Positions 1-7,226 of a stretch of 11,911 nucleotides of DNA are shown here, piece after piece. Location of the stretch: contig DATLCC010000007.1 in NCBI GenBank assembly GCA_035526585.1, forward strand, positions 1 to 11,911, in the 5' to 3' direction. The notes under the pieces were generated by a model. The model had not been told where the DNA came from. It saw nothing but the letters and a program-made list of their open reading frames with translations, and did not search any database. Made by a program: the position numbers and the translations under genes. Numbering within the stretch: position 1 is the stretch's first letter; every line of letters begins with the position of its first letter. This DNA is from JAJPHT01 sp035526585. Lineage in GTDB: Archaea > Thermoplasmatota > SW-10-69-26 > JACQPN01 > JAJPHT01.

Positions 1-142
1 TCGCGGGGTTGCAAGGGGGGCGAAGCACCCCTTGCCACGAAGTCGCACGACGCGACGGAGGCGTGACGGGGTGGCGCGCGTCAGCGCGCCGGGGCCCCCG
101 TCGAGCCGTAGGAGCGGCGTGCGACGGAGTGCGTTGAAAAAC
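1..142. other. Non-coding hairpin-rich stretch downstream of the HesB/IscA gene
   Basis: No convincing gene is visible. Two stable inverted repeats are present. The first has an 8-bp perfect stem (GCAAGGGG at 11-18 with CCCCTTGC at 28-35) and a 9-nt loop. The second is a composite hairpin at 65-102: an outer 7-bp stem (65-71 with 96-102), an inner 7-bp stem (73-79 with 84-90) and a GTCA loop. Both lie 3' of the minus-strand HesB/IscA gene, so they could shape the 3' end of that transcript. There is no oligo-T run of the usual archaeal terminator kind. The stretch may also hold the end of something beyond the window. Confidence 0.5.
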
Positions 143-487
143 TCACATGAACGACTTGCCGCAACCGCACGAGCTCGTGCTGTTGGGGTTGTCGAGCACG
201 AAGCCGGCGCCCTGGAGCGACTCGACGAAGTCGAGCTTCGCGCCGTGCACGAGCGGCTCGACGTCCTCGTTGATGAAGACCTTGATGCCCTCGGACTCGA
301 CGGTGATGTCGTCGGCCGCGGCCGCTTCCGCGAAGTCGAGGCCGTAGGTGTAGCCGGCGCAGCCGCCGGGCATGACGGTGACGCGGAGAGCGTGCCCCTC
401 GCGGCCCTCGTTCTTCATGATGGTCTTGACCATCTCGGCCGCCTTGGGGGTCAGCACGAACGCGGGGGACTCGGTGAGCGTCGTCAT
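143..487 (-). CDS. A-type iron-sulfur cluster carrier, HesB/IscA/ErpA family
   Basis: Encodes 114 aa, the normal length for A-type carriers, which receive nascent Fe-S clusters and pass them to apoproteins in the cytosol. The three family cysteines are present: C43 in PGGCAGYTYGL, and C107 and C109 in the C-terminal SCGCGKSF. The family core is recognisable from LTPKAAEMV (12-20) through the central GG-C-G-Y segment. The ATG at 487 is chosen because the family homology begins near it and a TATA-like box (complement of 521-526) lies about 35 bp upstream, leaving a leader of roughly 10 nt. An open reading frame continues further upstream but runs antisense through the neighbouring hydrolase and has no family similarity. 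The gene is divergent from the KynB-like gene. The IscA, ErpA and SufA subtypes cannot be separated from sequence alone. Confidence 0.93.
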   Translation of the reverse strand: MTTLTESPAFVLTPKAAEMVKTIMKNEGREGHALRVTVMPGGCAGYTYGLDFAEAAAADDITVESEGIKVFINEDVEPLVHGAKLDFVESLQGAGFVLDNPNSTSSCGCGKSFM

Positions 488-515
488 AAGCTCTCTAAGT
501 CCGAGGTAGAGCCTA

Positions 516-530
516 TTGGTTAAAAAGCTG
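516..530. promoter_or_regulatory. AT-rich TATA patch between divergent HesB and KynB-like genes
   Basis: The sequence TTAAAAAG on the plus strand (CTTTTTAA on the minus strand) is the only AT-rich patch in the 93-bp divergent gap. Read on the minus strand it sits about 25 bp before a predicted transcript start near 497, about 10 nt from the HesB ATG. It closely resembles the CTTTTAA box in front of the tRNA gene at 1715. On the plus strand it could also serve the hydrolase starting at 581, with a leader of about 30 nt, but that direction is less certain. Confidence 0.55.
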
Positions 531-580
531 ACGCAAGAAGGGGGTCCTGCGGGTTTACCCCCCCGCGTCGTTCGCAGGCC

Positions 581-1195
581 GTGCTTCTCGACATCTCGCA
601 GCCCGTGACCGCGCAGAACGCGGTGTTTCCGGGGGACGTCCCATTCAGCTGCGGCTGGACGGCCACGAAACAGGACGGCTCCTCGGTGAACCTGGGCTGG
701 CAGAAGGGCACGCCCCACGTCGGCACGCATGTCGATGCGCCCTACCACTACGACGCGGGCGGCGCGCGCGTCGGCGGCCTGGACCTCGCGGCCTTCGTCG
801 GGCGCGCGGTGGTCGTCGACGCCGTCGGCCGCGCCAGCATCGACGTCGACGCCTTCCGCGGGCTCGACCTCGCCGCCGCGCCGCGCGTGCTGCTGAAGAC
901 CGCGCGCAGGAGCGACCCGCACGCGTTCCGGACAGACTTCCCGGTGCTCACCATGGATGCGGTCGCCCACATGCGCGCGGCCGGCGTGCGCCTCGTGGGC
1001 ATCGACGCGCCAAGCTTCGACGCGGTCGACTCGAAGACGCTCGACGTGCACCACGCGCTCGGGCGCGCGGGGATCGCGAACGTCGAGAACCTCGTGCTCG
1101 ACCGAACGGATGCAGGAACGTACGAGTTCCTCGGCGCGCCGGTCGCGTGGGTCGAGATGGACGCGGCGCCTCTGCGCGCGCTGCTGCGGCGCTGA
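581..1195 (+). CDS. kynB: KynB-type arylformamidase / cyclase-family metal-dependent hydrolase
   Basis: Encodes 204 aa, close to the usual length of bacterial-type KynB, which hydrolyses N-formylkynurenine to kynurenine in tryptophan breakdown using bound metal. The family signature HVGTHVDAPYH (46-56) supplies the expected metal ligands H46, H50 and D52, with H56 following. The N-terminal LLDISQPVT and VFPGDVPF segments, the GIDAPSFD segment (140-147), the HH pair at 157-158 and E169 also match the family pattern. The start is GTG at 581; homology begins at the second residue, so no longer protein is needed. The gene is divergent from the iron-sulfur carrier and has no other kynurenine-pathway gene beside it. 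The cyclase family includes other amide hydrolases, so the exact substrate is inference. Confidence 0.85.
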   Translation: MLLDISQPVTAQNAVFPGDVPFSCGWTATKQDGSSVNLGWQKGTPHVGTHVDAPYHYDAGGARVGGLDLAAFVGRAVVVDAVGRASIDVDAFRGLDLAAAPRVLLKTARRSDPHAFRTDFPVLTMDAVAHMRAAGVRLVGIDAPSFDAVDSKTLDVHHALGRAGIANVENLVLDRTDAGTYEFLGAPVAWVEMDAAPLRALLRR

Positions 1196-1308
1196 GCCCG
1201 ACCGATACGGTCTGGACAGAATGATAGCGGGATAGCATCTGCGCGACGCGAGATGGAGTCACGGCAAAAGGGATACCTTCTGAGGCCCGATATGTAGACG
1301 GGAACCAG

Positions 1309-1482
1309 ATGGAAAGCCACGCGAAGTGGATCACGTACACGTGTACGTGTGGATTCAGGCTCGATCACGTCCCGAGCGACGTCGTCGACGACCTGCCGCG
1401 ATGCCTCGGATGCGGGCGCAGCTTGCGACCCGCGGCCTCGGTTCGGGTGAACCGCGTCACGCGCGTGCGTGGGCTGCGCTGA
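1309..1482 (+). CDS. Small zinc-ribbon-like protein (57 aa), unknown function
   Basis: An ATG frame of 57 codons ends in TGA at 1480-1482. The product has four cysteines in a zinc-binding layout: CTCGF (C12, C14) and CLGCG (C32, C35), separated by 17 residues, followed by a basic, Arg-rich tail (R39 to R57). Each cysteine pair is followed by glycine, as in many small archaeal zinc ribbons, although the first knuckle is C-x-C and not C-x2-C. No strong ribosome binding site or TATA box is visible just upstream, so the start is chosen only because it is the first ATG in frame near the cysteines. An 18-bp perfect palindrome (1332-1349) lies in the codons around the first cysteine pair. It could be a nucleic-acid-binding or accessory protein. 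Expression is unproven and no family is recognised. Confidence 0.55.
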   Translation: MESHAKWITYTCTCGFRLDHVPSDVVDDLPRCLGCGRSLRPAASVRVNRVTRVRGLR

Positions 1483-1714
1483 ACCGGCAAAGGTCCGCAG
1501 CGGCCCCCTGCCCCGGAAGCCCTCGTGGAAACGACACCACGTTGAAATACGCCATCTGGCAGAGCATGGGGCGAGCAGGGCTCGTGAGGACGTTCACATG
1601 ACTCAAGCCTCCCCCCTCCCCTGATCTCCTCCCCTGCTCGCGGGGCCTTCGTGGTCTCGTGCGCCCGCACCTCCGCGCCGGCCCTCTGCCGCGCGGGGGG
1701 TCGGGCGCGAACAA
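1483..1714. other. Intergenic stretch with no recognised gene
   Basis: Between the small zinc-ribbon frame and the tRNA promoter I see no credible protein gene. The notable features are a pyrimidine-rich tract at about 1605-1636, mainly C with T, and GC-rich low-complexity sequence after it. No box C/D or other known RNA signature is convincing. Confidence 0.5.
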
Positions 1715-1724
1715 CTTTTAACTA
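1715..1724 (+). promoter_or_regulatory. TATA box of tRNA-Ser
   Basis: CTTTTAACTA stands out in very GC-rich sequence 29-38 bp before the mature tRNA 5' end. Archaeal TATA boxes lie about 25 bp before transcription start, which would place the start near 1743-1745 and leave a 5' leader of about 8-10 nt for RNase P to remove. Nearly the same box precedes the HesB gene. Confidence 0.7.
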
Positions 1725-1752
1725 GGATGACCCCGGTCGCAGCCTGCCCTCT

Positions 1753-1835
1753 GTGGGGGTAGCCTAGCCTGGTAAGGCGTAGGATTGCTAATCCTATGCT
1801 GATTCAGCTCGGGGGTTCAAATCCCCCCTCCCACG
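1753..1835 (+). tRNA. tRNA-Ser (anticodon GCT)
   Basis: All arms fold. The acceptor GTGGGGG (1753-1759) pairs with CTCCCAC (1828-1834) with one G-T wobble. The D stem GCCT (1762-1765) pairs with AGGC (1775-1778). The anticodon stem TAGGA (1780-1784) pairs with TCCTA (1792-1796) around the loop TTGCTAA, giving anticodon GCT at 1787-1789, which reads AGC and AGU serine codons. A long variable arm with a GCTG/CAGC stem (1798-1808) is the class II mark of serine tRNA. The T stem GGGGG/CCCCC encloses TTCAAAT. The discriminator is G1835, as usual for tRNA-Ser. CCA is not encoded and there is no intron. The 3' part is repeated in inverted orientation just downstream. Confidence 0.97.
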
Positions 1836-1888
1836 CTTTCCTCCCCGAGCGAGAGCGAGGGGAGAAAGCGGGGGAGGGGGATTTGAAC
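1815..1888. repeat. Near-perfect inverted repeat containing the 3' end of tRNA-Ser
   Basis: The left arm (1815-1846) starts in the tRNA T loop, runs through the acceptor 3' strand and continues about 11 nt beyond the gene. The right arm (1859-1888) is its reverse complement apart from two 1-nt gaps and two further differences (an extra C in the C run and an A against C near the tRNA end). The arms flank a 12-nt spacer (1847-1858). The right arm is not a second tRNA: sequence beyond it does not supply the other half of a T stem or any other arm. A separate perfect hairpin (CCGCAGC/GCTGCGG, 1895-1910, TT loop) follows at once. Confidence 0.85.
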
Positions 1889-1987
1889 GCAGTTCCGCAG
1901 CTTGCTGCGGCGCGGACGCGAGGGCCGCGGAGCGGTCGGATACGCTCGCCCGAGGATCCCTGAAACGGCGCGGGTCGCTTCGCGCGC

Positions 1988-2896
1988 ATGGGACCCCGCA
2001 TGCGCATCACGCCCCTTGTCAGCCTCGCCGTCGTCCTCCTTGTCGCCGCGCCCGCGTTCGCCGGGCCCGTGAACCCCGTGTTCAACGGCGACTTCGAGGT
2101 CGCCGCGCCCCTCGGCGCCGCTGCGCTGCGCGACACGCCGCTGGATGGCGAGGGCCTCGGCATCGGCCACCAGGCCCTCGGCTGTACGCACACCGCGAAC
2201 CTCGTCTTCTCGTCCGACTGCCACGGCGCGCCCACGGACGCAGCCTCGGACGCGGGCGCGATCGCCTCGGACCCGGGAAGCGAGCTCGCCGCCTGGACCG
2301 CGCCCGGGGCGCAGGAGGGCGATCTCGCGGTCGTCGCGCCCGCGAAGCAGAACCTCTGGTACGCGGCCAACTGGCAGCAGTTCCCCGAGCGCAGCATCGC
2401 CTTCGGCGACGCGGACGGGGATGGCGATCGCGAGGCGACGATCCTCGCCGGGAACCAGATGCTCTACCAGACCTTCGCCGTGACGAGCACGCACAGCGCC
2501 ATCCCTGCGGGGCTCGTGCGCGCCGTCACGCTGTCGCTCGAGAAGGGCGCGCCGGCCGGCTCGCTCTCGCTCGTCCTCGACAGCTTCCCGGTCGAGAGCC
2601 AGGCGGACTGGCCGCAGGCGTTCTACAACTACCAGCTCACCGTCCCGGCGAGCGCGTGGAGCGTGGCGGGGGACGTCGTCACCATCGATCCGCTGGCCGG
2701 CTCGCTTTCGGGCCCCGCGGCGGGCGGCTGGCTCGTCGAGGATGCGGACGAGCACCCCACCGCACAGCAGTGGGCGGCCGCGGACGCGCAGGAGCGCCGG
2801 GCGCTCCTCATGCAGTTCCGCGTGATCCAGTTCACGTTCTGGGGCCTCGCATCCGGCACCCAGGTCGACGACGTCGCGTTCGACGTGCGGGCGTAG
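1988..2896 (+). CDS. Secreted protein of unknown function with jelly-roll-like end motifs
   Basis: Encodes 302 aa from ATG 1988; ATG 2000 gives 298 aa and an equally good signal peptide. The N-terminus has Arg residues, a hydrophobic core (about residues 9-21) and an AFA-G cleavage motif near residue 25, so export is likely. The mature protein opens with NPVFNGDFE (29-37) and closes with TQVDDVAFDV (291-300), an arrangement common at the ends of galactose-binding or carbohydrate-binding jelly-roll domains. DADGDGDRE (141-149) looks like a calcium-binding Asp loop. Two cysteines (C66, C78) could form a disulfide. No C-terminal membrane anchor or sorting tail is visible, so it is probably released or bound to surface glycans. 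The ligand is unknown. The gene follows the tRNA inverted repeat and precedes the helicase by 82 bp on the same strand. No clear ribosome binding site precedes either ATG. Confidence 0.8.
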   Translation: MGPRMRITPLVSLAVVLLVAAPAFAGPVNPVFNGDFEVAAPLGAAALRDTPLDGEGLGIGHQALGCTHTANLVFSSDCHGAPTDAASDAGAIASDPGSELAAWTAPGAQEGDLAVVAPAKQNLWYAANWQQFPERSIAFGDADGDGDREATILAGNQMLYQTFAVTSTHSAIPAGLVRAVTLSLEKGAPAGSLSLVLDSFPVESQADWPQAFYNYQLTVPASAWSVAGDVVTIDPLAGSLSGPAAGGWLVEDADEHPTAQQWAAADAQERRALLMQFRVIQFTFWGLASGTQVDDVAFDVRA

Positions 2897-2978
2897 TGGA
2901 GCCGGACCGTCGTGCTCACCGGCGCTCCACCGGAAGCCACCGACGAGCGTTGAAGGCCCTGGGGTCTCTCGCTCGTCC

Positions 2979-5162
2979 ATGCTCCCCGCCCAGTCGGTGA
3001 ACCCCTTCTGGTCGGTGGTGGACGCCGAGACGGGGAAACCCCTGGCGCCGCGGGCCTACAGCACCGGCCTGACGCAGGACGAGGCCGTGAAGGCGATCCT
3101 TGCCCCTTTCCGCGCCGCGCGCCGCGCGGGGCGCGAGCAGGACGTCTTCTTCATCGCGGGCACGGGCAGCGGGAAGTCGCTCGTCGCGTTGAACGTCGCC
3201 GCGCGCGTCGGCGGCCGCGCCATCGTGTCCGCGCCCACGGTGAATCTGCAGGACCAGTACGAGGACGCGGCGCTATCGAAACGCGTGCTCAAGCCCAACG
3301 GAAAGCCCGTCTCGGTCGCGAGCGTCAAGGGGCGCCGGCGGTACGCGTGCCCGTTCGAGGGCGGCACCGCGGCGGATCCGCACGTCTGCCAGCGCGGCGG
3401 GAAGAACAAGGACCGCGCGTGGCGCAAGGCCGCGACGTGCCCGCACTGGGCGCCCACGATGACGCGGCCCGGGTTCGAGGCGCTGGTGAACGGGCGCGAG
3501 GACATCCTTCGCACGGAGTCCATCGACCCGAAGGCCGCGGAGTTCCTCAACCATCTGGACGAGAACGCAGTCTCGTTCCATGGCATCAACGGCGAGGAGT
3601 ACGTGCACGTCGGGCGGCGCGGCTGCGGCTACTTCGACGCGCACGCGGCCTTCGCGGATCCAGGCGCGTCCCCCTGGACGCGCCTTCCCGCCGACGTTCC
3701 TGATGGAAGCGTCGGCGGCGCGGACGTCGTCGTGCTCTCGAACGCGAAGTGGCAGGTGGAGACGGAGCTTGGCCGCAAGCCCAGGGTCGAGCTCGAAGTG
3801 TTCGACGAGGCGGACGGATTCCTCGACGAGCTCTTCGACGAGCAGCGCGTCACCTCGGAAGGCGTTTGGCAACTTCTCGAACGGATCTCCTTCGCGGCGA
3901 AGGTGCTCTCGCTCCCCGAGGAAGCGCTGCGCGACCCGGAGGAGATGAAGCGCCGCGATCCCGACCCCGAGCGGCTTCCGGATCCGCAGGGCTATCTTGC
4001 GCTGCAGTCGCTCGGGCGGCGCCTGCGCACCTTCGAGAAGCCCGAGGACTTCAACGACGAGAAGACATGGCGCGCGCTCGAGGCCGTGCCCAGGATGCTC
4101 TCGGGCTGGCCGAAGCTCGCGCTCGATCGGCTGCGCCACGAGTTCGCCATGCACCCGTGGGCCTCCGTGTACGTCGAGCAGCTCCTCGTGGGGGGCAGCA
4201 TCCAGGACGACGACGAGAACATCGTCGCGAAGATCAAGGGGTTCGTCGAGTCGAAGGACTCGCTCCTCCTCGCGTACGACGCGACGGGCGTCTACTTCAC
4301 GTACAGCAACCTCGCGGCGCCGTTGCGGCGGCTCGCGGAACGCAGCGCGCCCCTGCGCCTGTGGATGAGCGCGACGTTCCCGAGCGAGCAGATCCTCCGC
4401 CGCGTGTACGGCTTCCGCGATCCCGTCATCGTGCAGGGCGAGCCGCGCTTCCAGGGAACGCTGCGCGTGATGGCGACGAAGCCTCCGAAGATCACGCACA
4501 CGACGTGGCAGGAGAAGGGGACGCGGCAGGCGTTCGTCGAGGCGCTGCACGACGTCTTCCGCCGCATCCCCGCCGACGAGCAGGCGATCGTCCTTGTGCA
4601 TGGGAAGCAGCGCCTCCTCGATGTCGCGGAGCTCTCGCCCATCGCGCGCTGGCTCGCGGGCGAGCTGGAGGATGATGGCGATCGTCACGAAGCGCGGTTG
4701 GACGCGTTCTTCCGCGGGGAGCGAAAAGTGCTCGCGTCGACGCGCATCGCGCGCGGCGTCGACTTCGCGGGCGATAAGGCGCGCCACGTCGTCGTGATCA
4801 AGGATCCGCTGCCGAACCTGCGCTCGCGCCGTTTCCAGATCCTCGAGAAGAAGTGGGGATCCGAGCTCCTGTTCACCTACGCGGACGACATCGCGTCGCG
4901 GACGCTCGCGCAGATGGTCGGGCGCGGCCTGCGCCACGAGGAGGACTGGGTGAAGCTCTGGATGCTCGACTCGCAGGTCGGCGCACGCCTCGCGCGCATC
5001 ACGGCGCAGAAGGCGCAGGTGGTCGAGGAGGCGCCGCCGCGCGCGTCGCGCTCGCTGGACGAGGTGGTCCGGGCGCTGCCGCCGCATCCGCCGCGGCCGG
5101 TGCCTCCTGCCCCGAAGGCGAAGAAGGCGGCCCGCTCGAAGAAGAAAGGCTCTGCGAGCTGA
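2979..5162 (+). CDS. XPD/DinG-like superfamily 2 helicase with probable Fe-S domain
   Basis: Encodes 727 aa, probably a 5'-3' DNA helicase by family. Motifs in order: Walker A GTGSGKS (61-67); motif Ia region SAPTVNLQDQY (84-94); DEAD box FDEADGF (275-281); motif III SAT (464-466); motif V region RIARGVDFAG (589-598); and motif VI QMVGRGLRHEED (645-656), typical of XPD/DinG proteins. Four cysteines between motifs Ia and II (C124, C137, C154, C216) fit a 4Fe-4S domain, but their spacing (12, 16 and 61 intervening residues) differs from what I know for XPD or E. coli DinG. The box is DEAD where relatives mostly have DEAH. A Pro/Lys-rich basic tail follows residue 700. The start is the first ATG in frame and has no strong ribosome binding site. 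The gene converges on the Nudix-like gene with a 46-bp gap. A repair or replication-restart role is inference from the family. Confidence 0.88.
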   Translation: MLPAQSVNPFWSVVDAETGKPLAPRAYSTGLTQDEAVKAILAPFRAARRAGREQDVFFIAGTGSGKSLVALNVAARVGGRAIVSAPTVNLQDQYEDAALSKRVLKPNGKPVSVASVKGRRRYACPFEGGTAADPHVCQRGGKNKDRAWRKAATCPHWAPTMTRPGFEALVNGREDILRTESIDPKAAEFLNHLDENAVSFHGINGEEYVHVGRRGCGYFDAHAAFADPGASPWTRLPADVPDGSVGGADVVVLSNAKWQVETELGRKPRVELEVFDEADGFLDELFDEQRVTSEGVWQLLERISFAAKVLSLPEEALRDPEEMKRRDPDPERLPDPQGYLALQSLGRRLRTFEKPEDFNDEKTWRALEAVPRMLSGWPKLALDRLRHEFAMHPWASVYVEQLLVGGSIQDDDENIVAKIKGFVESKDSLLLAYDATGVYFTYSNLAAPLRRLAERSAPLRLWMSATFPSEQILRRVYGFRDPVIVQGEPRFQGTLRVMATKPPKITHTTWQEKGTRQAFVEALHDVFRRIPADEQAIVLVHGKQRLLDVAELSPIARWLAGELEDDGDRHEARLDAFFRGERKVLASTRIARGVDFAGDKARHVVVIKDPLPNLRSRRFQILEKKWGSELLFTYADDIASRTLAQMVGRGLRHEEDWVKLWMLDSQVGARLARITAQKAQVVEEAPPRASRSLDEVVRALPPHPPRPVPPAPKAKKAARSKKKGSAS

Positions 5163-5208
5163 TCCATGTTCGGCGGTCGAACCCGACCGAAGCCGAAGGC
5201 CATGCCAC

Positions 5209-5568
5209 TCAACCGCGCGTGAGCTTGTAGGCGAGGCTCGTCTTCAGCGCCTCTTCCACGTACTTCCCCTTCAGCGCGCCCACGGTCTCGGGGAGTTCCA
5301 TCCTCTTCGCGCGCTTCGCCGCTCCCTGCGGCTCCTCGACGAGCATCGCGCGGAAGATCAGGGTCAGGACGCCCGGCGCGCTCACCATGTCGAGAAGCTC
5401 CAGCTTCGGCTGCCTCGTCCCCGTCCAGTCGAGCACGATGCGCCGCGCGGCGTCGCCGGGCGCCTCGCCATCGCGCAGCTCCCCGTGCGGGAACGTGAGG
5501 CCGTTCCTGTCCCAGAGGACGTACTCGGCGCCCACCATCGTCACGCAGTCGAGGACGACCTTCGTCAC
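5209..5568 (-). CDS. Nudix-like protein with degenerate Nudix box (119 aa)
   Basis: Encodes 119 aa from GTG 5568; ATG 5538 (residue 11) is an alternative. Nudix hydrolases cleave nucleoside diphosphate linkages using the box G-x5-E-x7-R-E-U-x-E-E-x-G-U. Here residues 29-51 align with that box: G29, E35, R43 and G50 are kept and D47 replaces one glutamate, but the RE glutamate is I44 and the last box glutamate is W48. Metal-dependent hydrolysis in the usual way is therefore unlikely. A LTFPHGE segment just before the box resembles the Nudix approach strand. The C-terminus is basic. The protein is shorter than most Nudix enzymes and could be a binding or regulatory domain. The gene shares an AT-rich divergent promoter with the RNA helicase. 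The fold assignment rests on the box alone. Confidence 0.6.
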   Translation of the reverse strand: MTKVVLDCVTMVGAEYVLWDRNGLTFPHGELRDGEAPGDAARRIVLDWTGTRQPKLELLDMVSAPGVLTLIFRAMLVEEPQGAAKRAKRMELPETVGALKGKYVEEALKTSLAYKLTRG

Positions 5569-5598
5569 GGCGCGCTTAGCGGCGCCGCATGGGATGAC

Positions 5599-5609
5599 CT
5601 TTTTCTACC
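5599..5609. promoter_or_regulatory. TATA patch between Nudix-like gene and DEAD-box helicase
   Basis: CTTTTTCTACC is the only AT-rich stretch in the 60-bp divergent gap. On the plus strand its centre lies about 26 bp before the ATG at 5629, so the helicase mRNA is probably leaderless. On the minus strand the same patch (TAGAAAAAG) lies about 35 bp before the GTG of the Nudix-like gene and could serve it with a leader of about 10 nt. Confidence 0.6.
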
Positions 5610-5628
5610 AGACCCGCCTCGCGCACCC

Positions 5629-6984
<1,356 letters not shown>

Positions 6985-7226
6985 GCGAGGGGACCGTTCT
7001 CGTTCTAAGGGAAAAGCGTCGGTCCCTCCTCCCTGGACCGAGAACGACCCTGCGGGGCGTCGGAACGACGCCCCTGCGCCGTTCCCGCTCGCCTGCTCGC
7101 CGGTTTACGCCTTCGCCTTCGGGTCCTTTTCCCAAAGTACGATTCCCATGACACTCTTCGCCATGCTACCGTTGGTCGCTCGCTCGGCACCGCACCGGGC
7201 GATCGGGAGACGAGAGGCTGTCAAGC
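6985..7226. other. Hairpin-rich gap between RNA helicase and RHH gene
   Basis: No convincing gene is visible. GGGACCG (6990-6996) can pair with CGGTCCC (7020-7026). Alternatively CGTTCTCG (6995-7002) can pair with CGAGAACG (7039-7046), with GGTCC (7021-7025) pairing to GGACC (7035-7039). The two folds compete for the same bases. A perfect 9-bp hairpin with a GAA loop follows (7054-7062 with 7066-7074). A T run in CCTTTTCCC (7125-7133) is the only terminator-like element. A weak promoter for the RHH gene may lie around 7127-7140. A small structured RNA or a helicase 3' UTR are both possible. Confidence 0.5.

Noticed and set aside
488..1054. Upstream extension of the HesB/IscA frame
   Set aside because: It is antisense to the KynB-like gene and would pass through the TATA patch; family homology starts near the ATG at 487.
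1603..1640. Pyrimidine-rich tract as terminator
   Set aside because: It is mostly C and not T, with no adjacent gene end that needs it.
1753..1888. tRNA-Ser as a standard integration site of a mobile element
   Set aside because: The tRNA 3' copy is inverted and not direct, and no integrase or element gene lies in the window.
1817..2980. 387-aa and 197-aa minus-strand frames ending near the tRNA
   Set aside because: Antisense to the secreted protein and running into the tRNA-Ser inverted repeat. The GGFEPPS-type C-terminus is a known artefact of translating the complement of a tRNA 3' end.
3273..5087. 604-aa open frame on the minus strand
   Set aside because: Antisense to the XPD/DinG-like helicase, with no domain signal and biased composition.
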